Assembly: GCF_001949145.1 (NCBI RefSeq)
Contig: NW_019091441.1
Span: 694,057 to 758,056 of the forward strand
Source: Acanthaster planci
Lineage: Eukaryota > Echinodermata > Asteroidea > Valvatida > Acanthasteridae
Length of the DNA: 64,000 nt
Direction of reading: 5' to 3'
Below the pieces are notes generated by a model, which saw only the letters and a program-made list of their open reading frames with translations, searched no databases and was not told the DNA's origin. The translations under genes were made by a program, and so were the position numbers. This document shows positions 1-15,100 of this stretch, one piece after another; position 1 is the first letter of the stretch; each line of letters starts with the position of its first letter.

Positions 1-118
1 GCACAAGCCCCACGGGAAGTCAAGGGTGATGCCGAGTGTGGCAAGCAGACAACAGCCTTGGGAGTTGGTCGAAACAAGTGGGGTCATTTCCCTGGTCTGC
101 TCGTTAAAAACAAAGAGC
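1..118 (-). CDS. WDR6: WDR6 exon 21 (partial, runs off window)
   Basis: The acceptor TTTTTTCACAG at 129-119 leads into a frame that begins RLFVFNEQ, completing the GSDAYLRLF blade (human SDGAVRLFLL). The frame stays open to position 1. A plus-strand frame of 85 codons overlies it antisense and is not considered a gene. Confidence 0.82.
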
Positions 119-3100
119 CTGTGAAAAAATTATCAGTAGAGAAAACAGTTACTCCTCAGCAAGTGTTTACCGATGTCAAATTACAACAGTGGAAATTAAG
201 GAAAAAAGCCAAAGAACTGTTTCTAGTTTCACAGAAAGACAAGTTCTACACATAAAATTAGCATTGGACATCTTGCCATTATGTTATGCTCTCATATTCT
301 GGCAAATTTCAATTTGACAGGCTGCATTTTAACGTTACAAGAGCTCAGTCGACTCGTTGAAAATGAAACAACCTAATTACATGCCATTTTAGAAATACAC
401 CTCTTGTAAAGTGCTGTAATAATTATTGCTCTTTGTAAAAACAAGTCCATAAAAGCCATTTCTCTGAACTTGTTTTCAGAATTTTAATTTTTTATTCAGT
501 TAGAGCTTCTCATGTAGGAAAACAAATACAGAACTCTAGAAAAAGTTCAATGCCAAGTTTAAAATGACATAAGAAGCCCATAACTGATTTTTCCCACACT
601 GTGACGGAGTTCTAGATTGTGTGACATCTACAATCGACAGAAATGAATCTCCCTTGATATATGTATCAACAGCTCTGTACACCTGTATCACACGTTGTAT
701 TTTGGAACGGTTGTGTTTCTTTTTTTTTTTTACTTGTGGTGTGTATTAACAGCTGGTATAGGAACCCACTTCGCTATGGATGTAACACACCTGTATATGG
801 GTATCAACAAAAGAAACTCAATCCCCCAATTTATGGAAAATAAAAAAAAATACCAACTGCATTCAACTAGTTAATTCTGTTTTACCCAAAAGAATACTCA
901 TCACAACCTTTAAACCTCAAAACTAAAATAAGCGCTGTCCCTGTGTCTACATGGTTGAAGAAGAATGATGCTTGGATATTCATGTGCCCAATGCTAATGC
1001 ACATCCTTTTTTTAGGCATTTATTTTTACCTCAGGTAGGCATCAGAACCAGCTACTCCCAGAATGCATTCTGTCCTGCTGTAGCCAACCACCTTGTTTCC
1101 TTTCCAGAGAGAGGCTGACATGAACCTGGTTTCTGGATCAACAGGCTTTCCGTGTCTCTTCAGCCAGCGTCGCTGCTTAACGTTGTCGGTGTTTCCGTAG
1201 GACATCAGGTGCTCCACAGTGCACATGGACTTCAGGAGCACAGAAGCCTTAATAGTTTGTTTGATATAATGAAAAGTAACTGATGTTTAACTGAATAGCT
1301 TTCTGACATTTTTGTTCACACCCACTGCCATTTAGTATGGGTGGCAAAAGTTTTCAGTAAGTTTACCCTTGGTTGGCAATGTTTGCCTCAAAATGCACTT
1401 TGTACTTTAAAGTAAACATTGGAGGCATTTTCTGTTGGCATTTAGCATGGTATTCATTATTTCATGTTTTAATGCTAACATGAGATTTTTTTAAACACTT
1501 TGTGAAATACTCGTTCAGTTTTACACTTCTTGACAGCTATGGTTTACGTTGGCAACACTGCATTTATGACATCAGCAAAAGGCGATTGTGGTAGCACACA
1601 GGGTTTTTTTTTTAGATGGAAAGGGTGATTCTTTACTTCTTGTTTTATTGGCTTCTATTATATCAATACTTCCACAATTCATACAAGAAACCTAACTAGC
1701 TGTGAATATCAAGAGACTTTCTTCTTGGCTAATTTATACTTCCACTTCTTGAAGTTTAAACACTTCTGTTAATGTGTATGATATGATTACGCAAATATCA
1801 ATATATCTCCAGATTGCAAAAGGCCACAGGGTTCAAACCTACACCAAATGAAAGCTTATAATGTAAAAAATTCAAATGTGTATGCAACTCCTTTTGAAAA
1901 AATGTCCCATAATACCCATTTTGGTGGAGTAGGTCACATATTGTACAGAACACAAAGAGAGTAATAAATTGCATTTTTTTCCATTACTGACATACGGTAA
2001 GGGCCATCTGAGAACACAGGACAGATGGCACAGAGTTTACAAATGGTTAAAAATGTAACAATTTCATTAATATGCTTTGTCCATTACCACGATATTGTGA
2101 ACTGTGCCATCTGAGAATACAGGAAATATTTTACATGTTGCTTCGGTATGATAACTGATGACCTCTTGCTTGCTAGAGCAGATTATGTCAGAACTGCGTG
2201 ACCATGAAAGTTTGTTGGGTCAGGTATTGAATCCGTCCATTCCAATATAAGGACAGTTACCAAAATCATGGAATGAAATGATGGAAAGACGGGCATATTT
2301 TTACACATGGCATTTTGTATCTGGCCAAACTTAATTTACGTATGGTTTTCTCAGTCATTCCAAGCCTAATTTTTAAGGTAATGTTACACAATCCTAAGGC
2401 CCTATAAACTAAAGCTAACCTGGTCTTGAAGAGGGCAGTGTTGGGGGAGTGTCAATCTCCAGCACAGTATGGCTCGCCGGCCACCAACAGAGAACAGTAG
2501 TAACCTTTGACCTGCCTCCTGACCACCCGTGACCTCTCCTTGCTCTAAGGGTTCTCCCTCCGGGTCTATTGCAAATGAGGAGGGGCAGGCGGCCAGGCAG
2601 CGAACGCTTGAAATGTGGACTTGAAGACGGTGCAGGATTTGAAGTGTGGAGGGTTCACCAACAGGGACTGTGGGCTTGTTTGTTAAGGAAAGACGTCTGC
2701 TTGAATACAGCAGCTGCTTGAGATCAAAATGTCTCTGAACAAAGAAAATATACTTTCAATTGTCCTTATTTTCCGCTAACTCCCGTGCATAAAACCTTCT
2801 CAGACAAATTTTCTGGTTTGATGTATGAGTTGAGAACATATTAGAAATGCGGATACACCCGAGTGTAACTGGTTCAAAGTAGCAAAGTTAGAAGGGATTA
2901 GACATATAGCTCTTAAAGGTCACAATCGAACTCTAAACCGTTCAATCTTTGGATCTCAATTCTCTCTTAAATAGACCTAAAACATGATGTCATCATGCTC
3001 TGTTTACAAGTGCGCTTGCCTAACAGTGGGGACTTGATGGATCACATCCCACCTCACTAACATAGGAAAGCACACATGTGGTAATCAAGGCATGAAGTCA

Positions 3101-6100
3101 TTATTTCACAGGTCTATACATTGACCAAACTTTCTCCATATAAACTTACTGCGAGGCCATCAATCAGATTTCAATAATGCAAATTAAACAGTATGCTGAC
3201 ACGTACACACTGCCAAAGAATGGGACATACATGGGACATCCTCTGAAAATTCAGCATGTACCAATCAAAAACGATCTTCACTGACATGAACACTGCAGGC
3301 TGGAAAAAGACCAGCATTACATAATCGGGAAATTTCTTGTCAAATATTTTGGCCTTAACTATGGCATTGAGTGAGGTGTGGATACACCTGATGGCAACTA
3401 GGTTGACAGCATTATCTTCACTTCCTGTAGCACAAAGTGCACATTCCCCTACAAAGACAGGAAGGCAAGAGGTCCATGAGAAATGTGGAAATACAGTATA
3501 TTATTGAAGCAAATTCAATTTACCTTTCTTAAAATTTCTGAGGAAATTCCAAAACCTAAGAATTATTACAGGGTCCAGCGTGAAGTTTTCTTTAATGTTA
3601 TTTTGTTGCAACTTTATATTCTTGGACTCTCTCTTTAAATGTCTGAAAAAATATTCATTTGGGGTTAAGTACATGTACATTGAACACTTTTAATTGTATA
3701 AAACAATTAAAACTATTATGCTCTTCTGTAAAACAGAAAGTACTTTTGTTGTGATGTCAACCATGGAAGAAACTATTCACTCTGTAGGGTTTCTTGTTCA
3801 AATTGTGAACCTGAAATTTACTCACTTGGGGAACATTTCTGGGAAACGGTTGCCTACTGGCTTTGTGCTAATAACAATGAACCAAGAAAAGGAAATTTTT
3901 GGAACAGTAGACTGTCAAAATTGCAGCAAGTTTTGAGCAAAAATCAATAAGGTTTTCTCCATTGAATGGCATCACGATATGCCTGAACGTTTTGTGAATA
4001 TGGAGATCGGCATTAGCATAAAACCAGAGAGGCGCCATAAAACCCTTTGAAATAGAAAGCAAAAAATTTAAAATAAGGTACATGGAAATATTTTGAAGGA
4101 CTTTCAAGGACTGTAGTAAAAAACGCATTGCACAGACCCTTCAAGGCTTACAATAACCAACCATTTTACCTCAAAGAATTTGCCTGTGAGCATATGACAA
4201 GTCACGTGACCTTGCCATACCAAATTAACTGATTATGTTCCCAACACTATCCAGTTTAGCCCATCGCTGTGCATGTACGATAGTTTATTCCCATCCAGTG
4301 CATCAAATGTACATGTACAAGCACGGTCCTTCTCTTCACTGCACAGCTTGCCACTAGTTTTTAAATGTTGTTGCATCTCTATTACAAGTAATAGCATAAA
4401 TGTGACCTTGTGTTTGTTGAGCCTGCACTTAGATGGGTGGTTGGCATTTGTTCTGTTGGGTTTGATTTACGCTAATGAACAACACCTATGAAGAAGCAGT
4501 AGACATTGCCTGGTGAACTACTTGCCAAGAAAACTTTGCAGGAGTAGAACTTTCAAACTATTATGTGCACAAGCCTGCAGTTTTTCATCTGTGAATAAGG
4601 TTTTTCCTTTTTATCACTGACAGCACAGAAATAAACTCGAGACGCCTACAACTCCCCCCTCCCCCGAGCTTGCTTGCTTGCTTGCTTGCTTACCATCTGG
4701 AAGACTGACGGTGGTGAGGAATTTGATGCATGTGATTCGGCGTCCATGCAAACTCTCCTGTGGAACCACAAATAAGGGTAAAAATGGAAACAAAAAGATG
4801 GGGTTGAGGATTATTCCTCAAGTGAAGCGACAGTAAGGACAGTATGTGAAATGTAATAAAAACGAGAAACACAGCAATGCAAAACATTTGGATATACCGA
4901 TCATTTCCCTTGGTTAACAAATGTTCAACACACTTTTATCAAACATTGAAATTTCCTTCAAATGAGTGAACTACATTTAGGACTGATGATATTGACTTGA
5001 TAGGCAAAGAAAACTTTAATCTTATTCATGAAGGAACAATGACCAACGCGTGGTCCATATCTTGTGGGTACATGTATGAATGCTATGTACTTCCATCACC
5101 AAAATTTGCACATGCAATGAAGGCATTAAGCTGTACACTTTCCTGGGAGCTGAGGTGGTAAGTAGGGATAATGTAGAAATGTATTGCCTTGAGCACCAGT
5201 GACGCTGGATACCAGTTATTATTAAGGGACAGTATATGTGGGTGGGGTTGGGGGATTTTTCACCTTTAGTGTGGGATGTCGCTGTAGTTTCTCTCCGGGT
5301 GCTGTGCACACAATGACCTTTTTGGTTTTAATGCAAGCAAAAATGGCCAACGAACCACACGTGCCATCCTTCCTTGCCACAGTGTCCCCATGGGTGGAGC
5401 TCTCCCCTTGGGTAAGGGGAGGCTCACAGTTGGCAAAACTCCAGGCCCTGTGACCCCCACCACAATGGATCTGGATCAGTTTCTCGTTGCTCTTGTGACT
5501 CCAAACAATAAAGGAAGACTGCAAAATGACCAAGGAGACACACATATGAATACAATAGGGACAAGTAGCCCATCTTGAGTCACAAAAGGCCACTCAAGAC
5601 ACCCTGAGGGCTACAAGAGGAAAAGTAACTCAACTGAGATAGGGTTGCAGGCAACTGAACAAACATGGTTCATTATTCAAAAATTGGCTTAAAATTGGTA
5701 TTTGACTCATAAAAATTATATTTATTTTTGATGATTTTTTCCGTGATTTGACCAATTTTCTCACTGTCTCAAGTGTGATGATCAAATAATGGAATGGAAG
5801 GCTGGATTTCATATTGTTTTCAAAGCAAAATTATTAACACAACTTAAATGACATTTCTGTATTTTTTGTGAATTTCCGCATAAAACATGGCCAATTTGTA
5901 ACGGTTGGAAGCTCAACAACAGGATAAAAGTCTGGAATTCAAAAGCCCAGCAGTTCTTGCCTCAACATGTGCAAACCACATATCCTTGCTTGGTTCTCAA
6001 GAATGAGAACATACACGTAGCACTGTCCTGCAAGGAGTCTGTATGCTTGGGAAAACTCAAGTATGTTCGGACAAAAATATCTTTGATGGCCAAGATTTTC

Positions 6101-9100
6101 TCTCTTAGGTTGGAATAACCATGACACTGGTCAAATGGTCGTGATGAGCATGCAGTTCATGAAACTAGTGGCAATTCAGAAATATGGAATTAGGTCTTAA
6201 TATTTCAACTTAAAACATGGTAAGTCAAACCTGATTTTCCGAAAGTGGAAAGTTGAACTTACAGCATGGAAACCGCACACCAAGACATCGTCAGCAGCAG
6301 TGAATGAAATATTCTCTATCCACTCAAAACCTTTATATACCTTGTCAAAAACATGAGGGAAATATCATAAAAGACAATTAATGACAGATGTTTGTGTGCG
6401 GTGAATTCTTTGTAATTGGTGAATTCAGATTTTTACTGTGTGCTAGCAGAACACTCTTTCTGTCTTTTGAGAAAGATTTCATTATATTAAGTTGACAATA
6501 ACTTCTTCTTTTAAAGTGCACTTCATCTTAATATAAAATCTGCAAGTGTTTTGCATGTAAAAACTTACACACTATCGAGACCCATCTCAAAAAAGAACGG
6601 GGTTTGACATTCTTCTGGCAACTTCCCCGTAGAAAAACCTATTATTTCCGTGTCTTTTGAGACCAAATAACATACCCCATTCACTCAGGGACAAGTTCAA
6701 CCAAGGGGGACACAAAAAAGTGATTGTATCATTTAAATTTCAGATTTCAAATCACAGCAAATCCTTAATAATTTTAGCTCCCATTTCTTCAAAGAAATTT
6801 CTGGAGGGTGCCATACTGCAATACCTTACAAGTATTCATCATCTCTAGTCTGGTACCCTGCAGCCTGTTCTGTCTGTACATGCCATCTCTACCTGTGCTG
6901 TAAATGCACCCAGCATGGTAGCAAACGTGCGTCACGCCGGACTTGCCGTGTATGCAAGGAAGAGAGTGTGTCGGACCAACTAGCTGGACAAGTTAAAAGT
7001 GACAATTTAAATTCACAGTTGGAAAATAAAAACAGGAGAGTGGGAGACATACATCCTAATCTTTAACCCCTCCAAGCCTCTAACCCTCCAAATCCCTTCA
7101 AAATCTGTAGAATGGGTAAGAGGGAGGACTTTGCATCAAACCCTTTCTGAAGTCCTCCTCAGTGGAGTATATGCTTTGCTTTTCTAGACACTCCACAATA
7201 ATTTGTGTGGTCAAGTCAGGACAAGTAGTGTGATCCGTTTGGCCCTTCAGAACCTCATGAATTAACTTCTTCCTTAAACAGCTGATGTGGTTCTTCTGTT
7301 TGGGTGATTGTAAGGGTGACTACTGTTTTAAAATCAAGCTCTGTGAGTGGCTAAACATGTTCCAAATGCATCTGACCACATTATATTTGCCAAACTGTAA
7401 TCCCAACTGGTGGCAGCTCAAAAGGTCACCTTGGTTTTGGCAACCAAGAGCAATTCTGACAAGTGAAATGCACTCAGTACAAAGTGCACCTGTGTCCTTA
7501 ACCACTAGAATATTAAAATCTGGTCCAGAAACTCACATCTGTTTGTTTTGTACAGTGCATTGAAACCTTGTGTGAAATTTACTCTACTATCATGGTTCAT
7601 AATTATTATCTCTGATTTACAATTGGCACAGTGCCAGAAGATTCATGGACGGAGACCAAAGTATCGGAGTGAATTCGGGCAGTGATATCTATTCACAATC
7701 TAGAGATGGTTCTATCGTGTAAGAGCTATGACAAGTAAAAAGGCTGCAAATCTGCTGATAAGATTCACAATCAACACAAATTGATGCTGTGCGTATCTGA
7801 CAAGGTAATGTTGGCACAACTAGTAAAAAAAGATTAAAACCATTCACACAACAGTGGCCCAATGCTCACCTTTTCCTCTGGTCTTGTTCTGTGTAGGTTT
7901 GTATAGAGCAGAACGGAGCCTCTCCGATCTCCACACACGAGGGCGCCCTCCTGATTGGGAACCAACGTGACAGTGGTCAGCCAACGCTGTGGTGCTTGAG
8001 GCAATAGGAACCTGGCTGCTTCCACTAGGCAGTAAGCCTTGCTGGATTTGTCGGCCTTGTACCAGATCTGCAAAATTGGCAGAGAGCAAAAACGAAGAGT
8101 AATAAAGTCACCGAAGTGTCCCATATTGCTGTGATGCAAACCTGTGTGCATTAGTCTCACACTCCAGGCATGAAAGACTTAATTCAATAGTTTACATGTT
8201 GCCAGTGACAGATCCAACAAGTCAACTGTTCCACCTTCCTTAGCTTTAGAGTCCAAGCCTGCCAGCCATCACAAATCACAAAGTGGTACTGTTCAATGGG
8301 GCTATCACTATCACTGTCCAAGATTTAGCAGTTTTATGCTGCTGTTGATTGCACTATGCAGCAAAGCACACAGGGCACTGTTGCATCTAGTATGGTAAGG
8401 ATTTTAACAAACCATAGAGGAAGGACACAGAAGGAGTTGGAACTCTGGCACTTCAAAGTGTTTAGTGATGGTTGCTGCCAAGTCAGACGAATAATAGAAA
8501 ACATTCCAAAAATGCCTGATCACTGCCTCCATCTTAGTCAGACAAGCAGGGCCAGTAATATCCTAGCAATACTAGTTTTTTGCTTGCAATTAAATACAAA
8601 TTATTGTTGTGACTAGAAAACAGAGAGAGAAACATCCCTGATATCAGATCTACTTTTGCCATCGTAAATAAACTTTTTAAATTTTGATACATTGTTCCAT
8701 TACCCATGCAAAGTTTGTATTTTTTTTCTCCTCCCTCCAATACATCAGTGTTCAAAGATTTGGCTAAGACTGGCCAACAAAATGTTGACTTTTACTTGAA
8801 AGATAAGTTCATAAGTAACAAAACGTGTTATTTTATCACTGAAAGTGATCTTGAAATCTCATAAACTACTCCTTGTGCAAATGCCATAATAAAAATGATT
8901 CAAACAAAACACAAAATCTTGTAAACAACCAGGCTATTTAGTCCCGAAATAACTCCAGAAGAAAGCTCTCATTATGGGCAATGACTGCACATATAGATTT
9001 AGGGCACACATAATAATGCAAGTAACTGCACAAGCGTTAAATTTGATGTTGTCATGAGATAATATCAAGCACCAACAAAGCATGAATATTCATTCTCCTA

Positions 9101-12100
9101 TACCTCAGTGCACAAAGTTTTAAGGATGTAGATTACCAGTGACAAATTGCGGCGGCGATCATAGGGTACAAAGGGGTTTCGTGGTTGTGAAACAGATGGT
9201 ACGTAGCAAGCGTTCCCTGTGCTCTGGCTATGGACATACCAGGCATGCCAAAAAGCGGTAATTGGCCAGATGTTATAGCCCGGGCAGTTCAATTTCCTTT
9301 TGTGTCCTTCCTCCATGAAAAAACACACACTTGAATAAATAGAAAAAAAATGGCAAAAGGCATCGGTACATGAGCCGTTGATGTTGCTGTATAACTGTCA
9401 GTGTAATGGCATGTGAAATCATATCTCTCAATGATGCATTAACCACTTGCTGCCACTGAGCATCGTTTTGGAGACGTTTACTTTACACCGGTATGCACAG
9501 ACAGGGTGCCCGAAATCGGACAAAGGGAACTGGGCCTTATAACAAAAGACCGTACTCGGAACAAAAGACCAATAGAGGAGGTAATACGTCATTGTTTTGA
9601 AACAGTATACCATTATTTGTGGCATTCAGTGCAAGCAGATTACAACCGGGGACATAAGTGCTCCAGCGATGAACGATACAATACCGCTGCACGCTAATCT
9701 GGCCACATTTAAATAGACGCCAGCAGTGAACTGGACCTGTTTTGGGAACAAAAGAAAATTACGCAACACTGCACAATCTGGGCTCTCTTTACAAGGCAGC
9801 AGGTCTGGCTGAAATACTTGGGCGTCAATAGATGATGTCGTACCTCTGTCTTGGATACTGTCTGTTTATTGGCCCAGAACGATCACATGAGAGGACGACA
9901 TATCCGCATATCACACTCACCGTGAGACTTTCATTCTTTCATTCACGTTTGCGCGTAAAACAGAAGAGCTTTGGGAAGTTTGAGAATGAACATTTGCAGT
10001 CCTTCAGTCAGTTTTGTATGGTACCAGGATACATTTTGTGCATAGGCTACCAGGGAATTCGATCGATGATTGCACTCGTATAACAGACTGGTTACCGTCC
10101 CCGCAACGTGTAAGGTAATGTGGAGACCGCTAACCAAACTATATAAATGTAATCACTGGTACTTTTGATAAATTCCTGAAGACAGAGGTATGACAAAACA
10201 ATTGTCTGTCAGATTAGAGTAGCCACCAGACAGTCATTCGTGTGGGTGTAAGCGTCCAGTAAATGAAGATATGAATTTTTAATGAATTTTGAAAACAGAA
10301 AAAATGAAAAATTGCCCGGCCCAGCAGCAGAATAAACATGGACAAATGGACCTGGCGTGGAGTGGTTAACTGTGTCACTGCCATTGTTTTCCAGCCCTGC
10401 TAACGATAAAAACGATAGTTGGCATTTATCATCTTGTGGCTGGAAAGACTACTCCACTAAGGCACTGCGAAAACAGGCAGTTACTCACCACGACACCATC
10501 AGGACCCGTGGCAAAGATGTTGTCCTCATTTTGCCAACACAAACTGAAGATTTTTCCTGTAAACACAGGCAACTCCACCAAGGCTAGACCACAGTCTGCA
10601 AATAAAAAAAGCAGGAAATTTACCATGGATAATGAAAATCAACATTAAAGTGCAGTCCTTTTAGAGATAAGAGATTGCCATGCACACCATCAGGCTCCTG
10701 GAGAGCTTTCCATCAAGTGTAACTGATCACGCATCTGCGTCCATCTGTGCGGCAGACTTTGCAAACATTTCTAGCATAATCAGACTTTTCAAATCATGTG
10801 TAAAAACTACAAACCTGGCAAAATCTTGTTTATAGATTTGCATCAGAACTGCAAGTATGTTGCCTAAAATGTCTACTGCAATCTCAGTGCACATGCTCAT
10901 ACTTTATTGTAACATTTTAGAAGTACACGAATGAAGATCATCAGTTTTGGTCATAAGCAAGCATTTGAGTATGAAATGTCAATTGATCAGGTGTTTTCCT
11001 TCCCTTGTCAAAGCCAAAAGACAGGCAATGCTAGAAACGAAGCCTTGACTTACCCAAAGCAACAATCTTCAGACTTCCCTGGATGTTGCCCAGGGCAGCC
11101 ACTTGATGGCTTGGACAGACTGACAGGAGGCAGTAGGATTGGTAGTTGGGGTCATGTGACAGCAGCTGCCACTGTTTACTCCGGAGCATGTAACACAGCA
11201 GGCATCTGCAGTACAATGACCCCCCCAAACCAGAGTTTTATCATTTCATTAATTGAGGCCTAAAACTCCATTCCAAAGTGAGCAACTTTTGTTTACAGCT
11301 CTAGGAATTTGTATCAGAATTAATTTTTAATCAACTGTTTCCAAATCAAGAAAGAAGTTGACCTCTAATCCCTACCCATTCAGTGTCAAAATAATGATCT
11401 TCCCTGAGTTGAGAACAGCGAGTTGTCTTGGGTTGAATCCTTCTGCATCAGTCAGTGTTTCTAAGCCATGGCCTGGGCCGGCAGATGCCAATGGGTCACC
11501 TTTGAGCAAGACAGGTACAGCATCTGTCCAGATATGCAATTCCTCTGTGGTGAAGTCTGCATTGTATGAGCGACAGGGACCATCAAAATGAGTGAAAATT
11601 GAGACATAGTGTTTTTGAGGATTTGACATACTACAAGATGTTCCCAGAAGGTACAGAAACTAATGAAAATGTAGTTGTCTGTTGCTCATTTCACTACAGA
11701 CAACTCGGTGTCCCTTTCATTTTGAGACTTTGAGTAGTGAAAACACAAAACGGTTGTGCGAAATTTGAACAAAATGGTGGCCATCTTGAAAAAAAAAGCA
11801 CCTCTGTCTCCTTTAAAAAATAACCAGATGCTGAAAGTTTTGAACTTGACCTTATAAACATTGTTTGAGAACACGCACAGAGATTATATGCATGTATACA
11901 CCTAAAGTCATCTTGATATCACCCAGGTTGACTCTTACAGGACACAACCTGATGCCAACCAAAGTCTTCATAATGGTTAAATTTGAGTTTTGCATATTGT
12001 CTTTTACATGCTCTGCACAATCACTTCACACCATTAGTCACTTACTGTAGCACCCACTGCCAATCTATGAATGTCAGTATCGAGGGATTTCAATATCTTC

Positions 12101-15100
12101 CATTGTATGTCCATCCTTTCCTTTGCATTAACAAGACTTACTTTCTTCCTGTTTAGCACCAATGGGCCAGATTCGTATACTGCTATCTCCACCACCAGTG
12201 ACCTTAGACGATTAAAACATCAAACGCAAGTGTCAAATATCAGTTTTAATAATTGCATCATAATTTGTAAGCAACACTAGGCCATACGATGGAAGAATAG
12301 CTGCAGTCAATCATAGTTACCATGGGCTCTAAGACTTTTTCACTGAAGTCTTGAAAGGTTTCAAAATAACCAAACAACATGGCAAATGGTTATTGTGACT
12401 TGACCCAAAAAAGTTGCTTTGGCAACACAATTTTGTTTTACTTTGTCAACTCAATTTCATGATAAATCATTTCCAGTTTGGTGTATCTTTCATTCACAAA
12501 TTGATTCACATCAATTCAAGACTGGGCTTAATATCTTGACTTTCATGGCACAAATTGGCTTCCTTTTACAATAATCGAAGGACTCTTTGTAAAGAAACTC
12601 CACCCATTGCAATTTTTTTCAACTTAACTGTAACACATGAACTTTCATCAACAGGGCCAAAAGTGAACATGGGATTCCAGATTTATCTGGTTAACAAGAG
12701 GTACTCACAATGACTTGCTGAGTTTCGTCAACAGCTAAACTCCATATACTCCGCCCCTATGACAAAGTTGTGACTGATTTTTAGTGCGTATTATTCCTCA
12801 AATGGAAAGCACAAAAACTACTGCAGACTACTTGCTGACTAAAGTGACTTAAAACACACTCGGTAAGATTTAATAGAGAGCTTGAGATTTAGATCCTTGA
12901 AGAAACTTTCTCATTTTGCCATTGAGAAAGATTCTGCTAGGATCAAAACATTAGGGCCTATTACTTTGGAAGTTGAGATATTCACAACATAAAGCACAGA
13001 GTCAGCACCCAGTGCTAGACTGGCACAATAATGAACACCATACATGGCATGTGTGGTGACCGGTTTGCTTTTGATAGAAGAATTAACCACTTCCTGCCGG
13101 GTGGAGTTGGCACATGCAGAACGAGTTGCTGGGCAATTTTTTCATGATTTTCCATGTTCAAAATTGTTAGAAAGTCCACAACTTCATTTACTGGATGCTT
13201 ACAACCACACGAACGACTGTCTAGTGGCTACTCTAATCTGACAGGCAACTTCAACTGATGCCCGTATATTGCAGACTGAGCCAGGCCTGCCACCCTGTAA
13301 AGAGAGCCCACAATTGTGCCGTGTTGTGTAATTTCGTTTGTTCCCAAAATTGCCAAGTGCATTGCTGAATGGCAGTGGCGCCTTTACAAATACAGCCAGA
13401 TTAGAATGCAGTGATATTGTATCGCTCACTGCTGGAGTGCTGGAGCACTGTTGTCCCCAGTGATAACCTGTGGGTGCTGAATGCCGCAAACAGTGGTATC
13501 TGTGCTGAACATTTTTGGCATTTACCAGCAGCTCGGTCTTTTGTTCCGAGTACGGTCTGTTGTTACAAGGCCCAGCTCCTTTTGTCTGATTTCGGGCACC
13601 CTCGCTACATGTATGTGTACAAAGCCAAGGTCTCCCATACTGTGAACCCTGGCACCAAGTGGTCAACTGCAATATGCAATGATAAGCCTCACTGTCTAGT
13701 TTACAATGTTTGCCTTACAGTTGCTCACCAAAGGTCACTTCAAGATGCAACCCATGACGAGAACTGTGACAGTCATTCATTACCGGTCACTTCTGAGATT
13801 TATATATGATTTGATATGTGACTGACTCCCCTTCAATGTTGGGATAACCAAATGCTCTACAGAATGTTACATTTTTGGATTTTGCATTCTGCTTGTCTAG
13901 AAAACAGGACGATACCTTGTGGCCTGTGAATCTGTGAATAACTTCACCAGTGTCGTTCCAAACGCAACAAGTAGCATCCTGTGGGAAAGACAACACCACA
14001 GTAAGAATTGAATTGTTAATAAAATATTAAGCCCTCATCCAACCATCCCATCAAAAAGTCCCAAAACTTGTGAAACAAATCCAATTGTGTCCTTAAAAAG
14101 GTTTTGCTGCCCCATCATGCACCGGTCTTCCTCTGCACAAGCAGACAGTGCATCTCACTTACCTCTCCTATACTGGCAATAAATTGGTCAAGTATCTTTG
14201 CATCCCACACCCTGGCACTGTGTCCATACATCACCCTGTGGACAGCGCCACTCTGCTCTGCAGGGGGTTTCCCCAGGTCTAGGTGCCACAGACGGATGCT
14301 ACGATCATCTGACACTGAGCAAAGGAGCTTGCGCCCCCTATGGTAACTCAAGTTGAAGATGACACCCTGTCAAAGTAGATGCAGGAGCTTCGAAATAACT
14401 TTACGGTTTGGAACCAAAAACCCAGATGTTGAAATATTTGAAGCCTATTTCGGTTGTGCTTAAACAAATTTTTCCTCCGAGGTTAGCATGCCTTTGGCTG
14501 TGCTCACTGCTAATGGTCTCCATGAAATATGAGGCGCCTCTGTAAGTGTGATATCGTGTGTTAAGCAGCGCCATAAAACTGGGCCCTGTGCTGTGCTAGC
14601 AGCATGCATGAAGCAGCAGACTGCAGGCCTGACCTCACAAAGTAAACAAGACTGTGCACTTAGTGACAGTTTTGATTGACAACATGTTCTCAGTGTCACA
14701 GTATTGAGATTAATCGTTCTGTCCTCATCAGCATACAATTCTCATTGTCAAGGGTATCCCGTTAATACCATAAGTAACCAGGGACACCCAACGTGAGTGT
14801 TACAGGTACTTGCATTTAGTTTTCATTTGAAAGCACAAAACTGAATTCCTTGTTCTGATCAATCATTATATGGGCAAAAAAGTTGAGGTTTTCATTAACA
14901 ATTTCTTTTTTCCTTTTATTTGAAGGTCAACTTCCACTAGTTTTGGTCCTAGTTTTAAAGTATGAAGCAGCTTGCAACGGTGAGGTATCATTTGAATATA
15001 AATGTACAGTACCTGGTGCCCTGTCAGTCTCCTCTCCACTGGTACCCTTCCTTCTGTATCTCTTGGCCCTGTTGTTTTCCATATCACAACCTGGTTGAAC

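Noticed and set aside
1-255. Plus-strand 85-codon frame as the 3' end of a convergent gene
   Set aside because: The minus strand has a WDR6 exon (118-1) with a good acceptor, correct phase and family similarity; the plus frame is its antisense shadow continuing into the intron.
13199-13809. ORFs of 157 and 132 codons as genes
   Set aside because: Both run through the piggyBac-like copy B and show no transposase or other motif.
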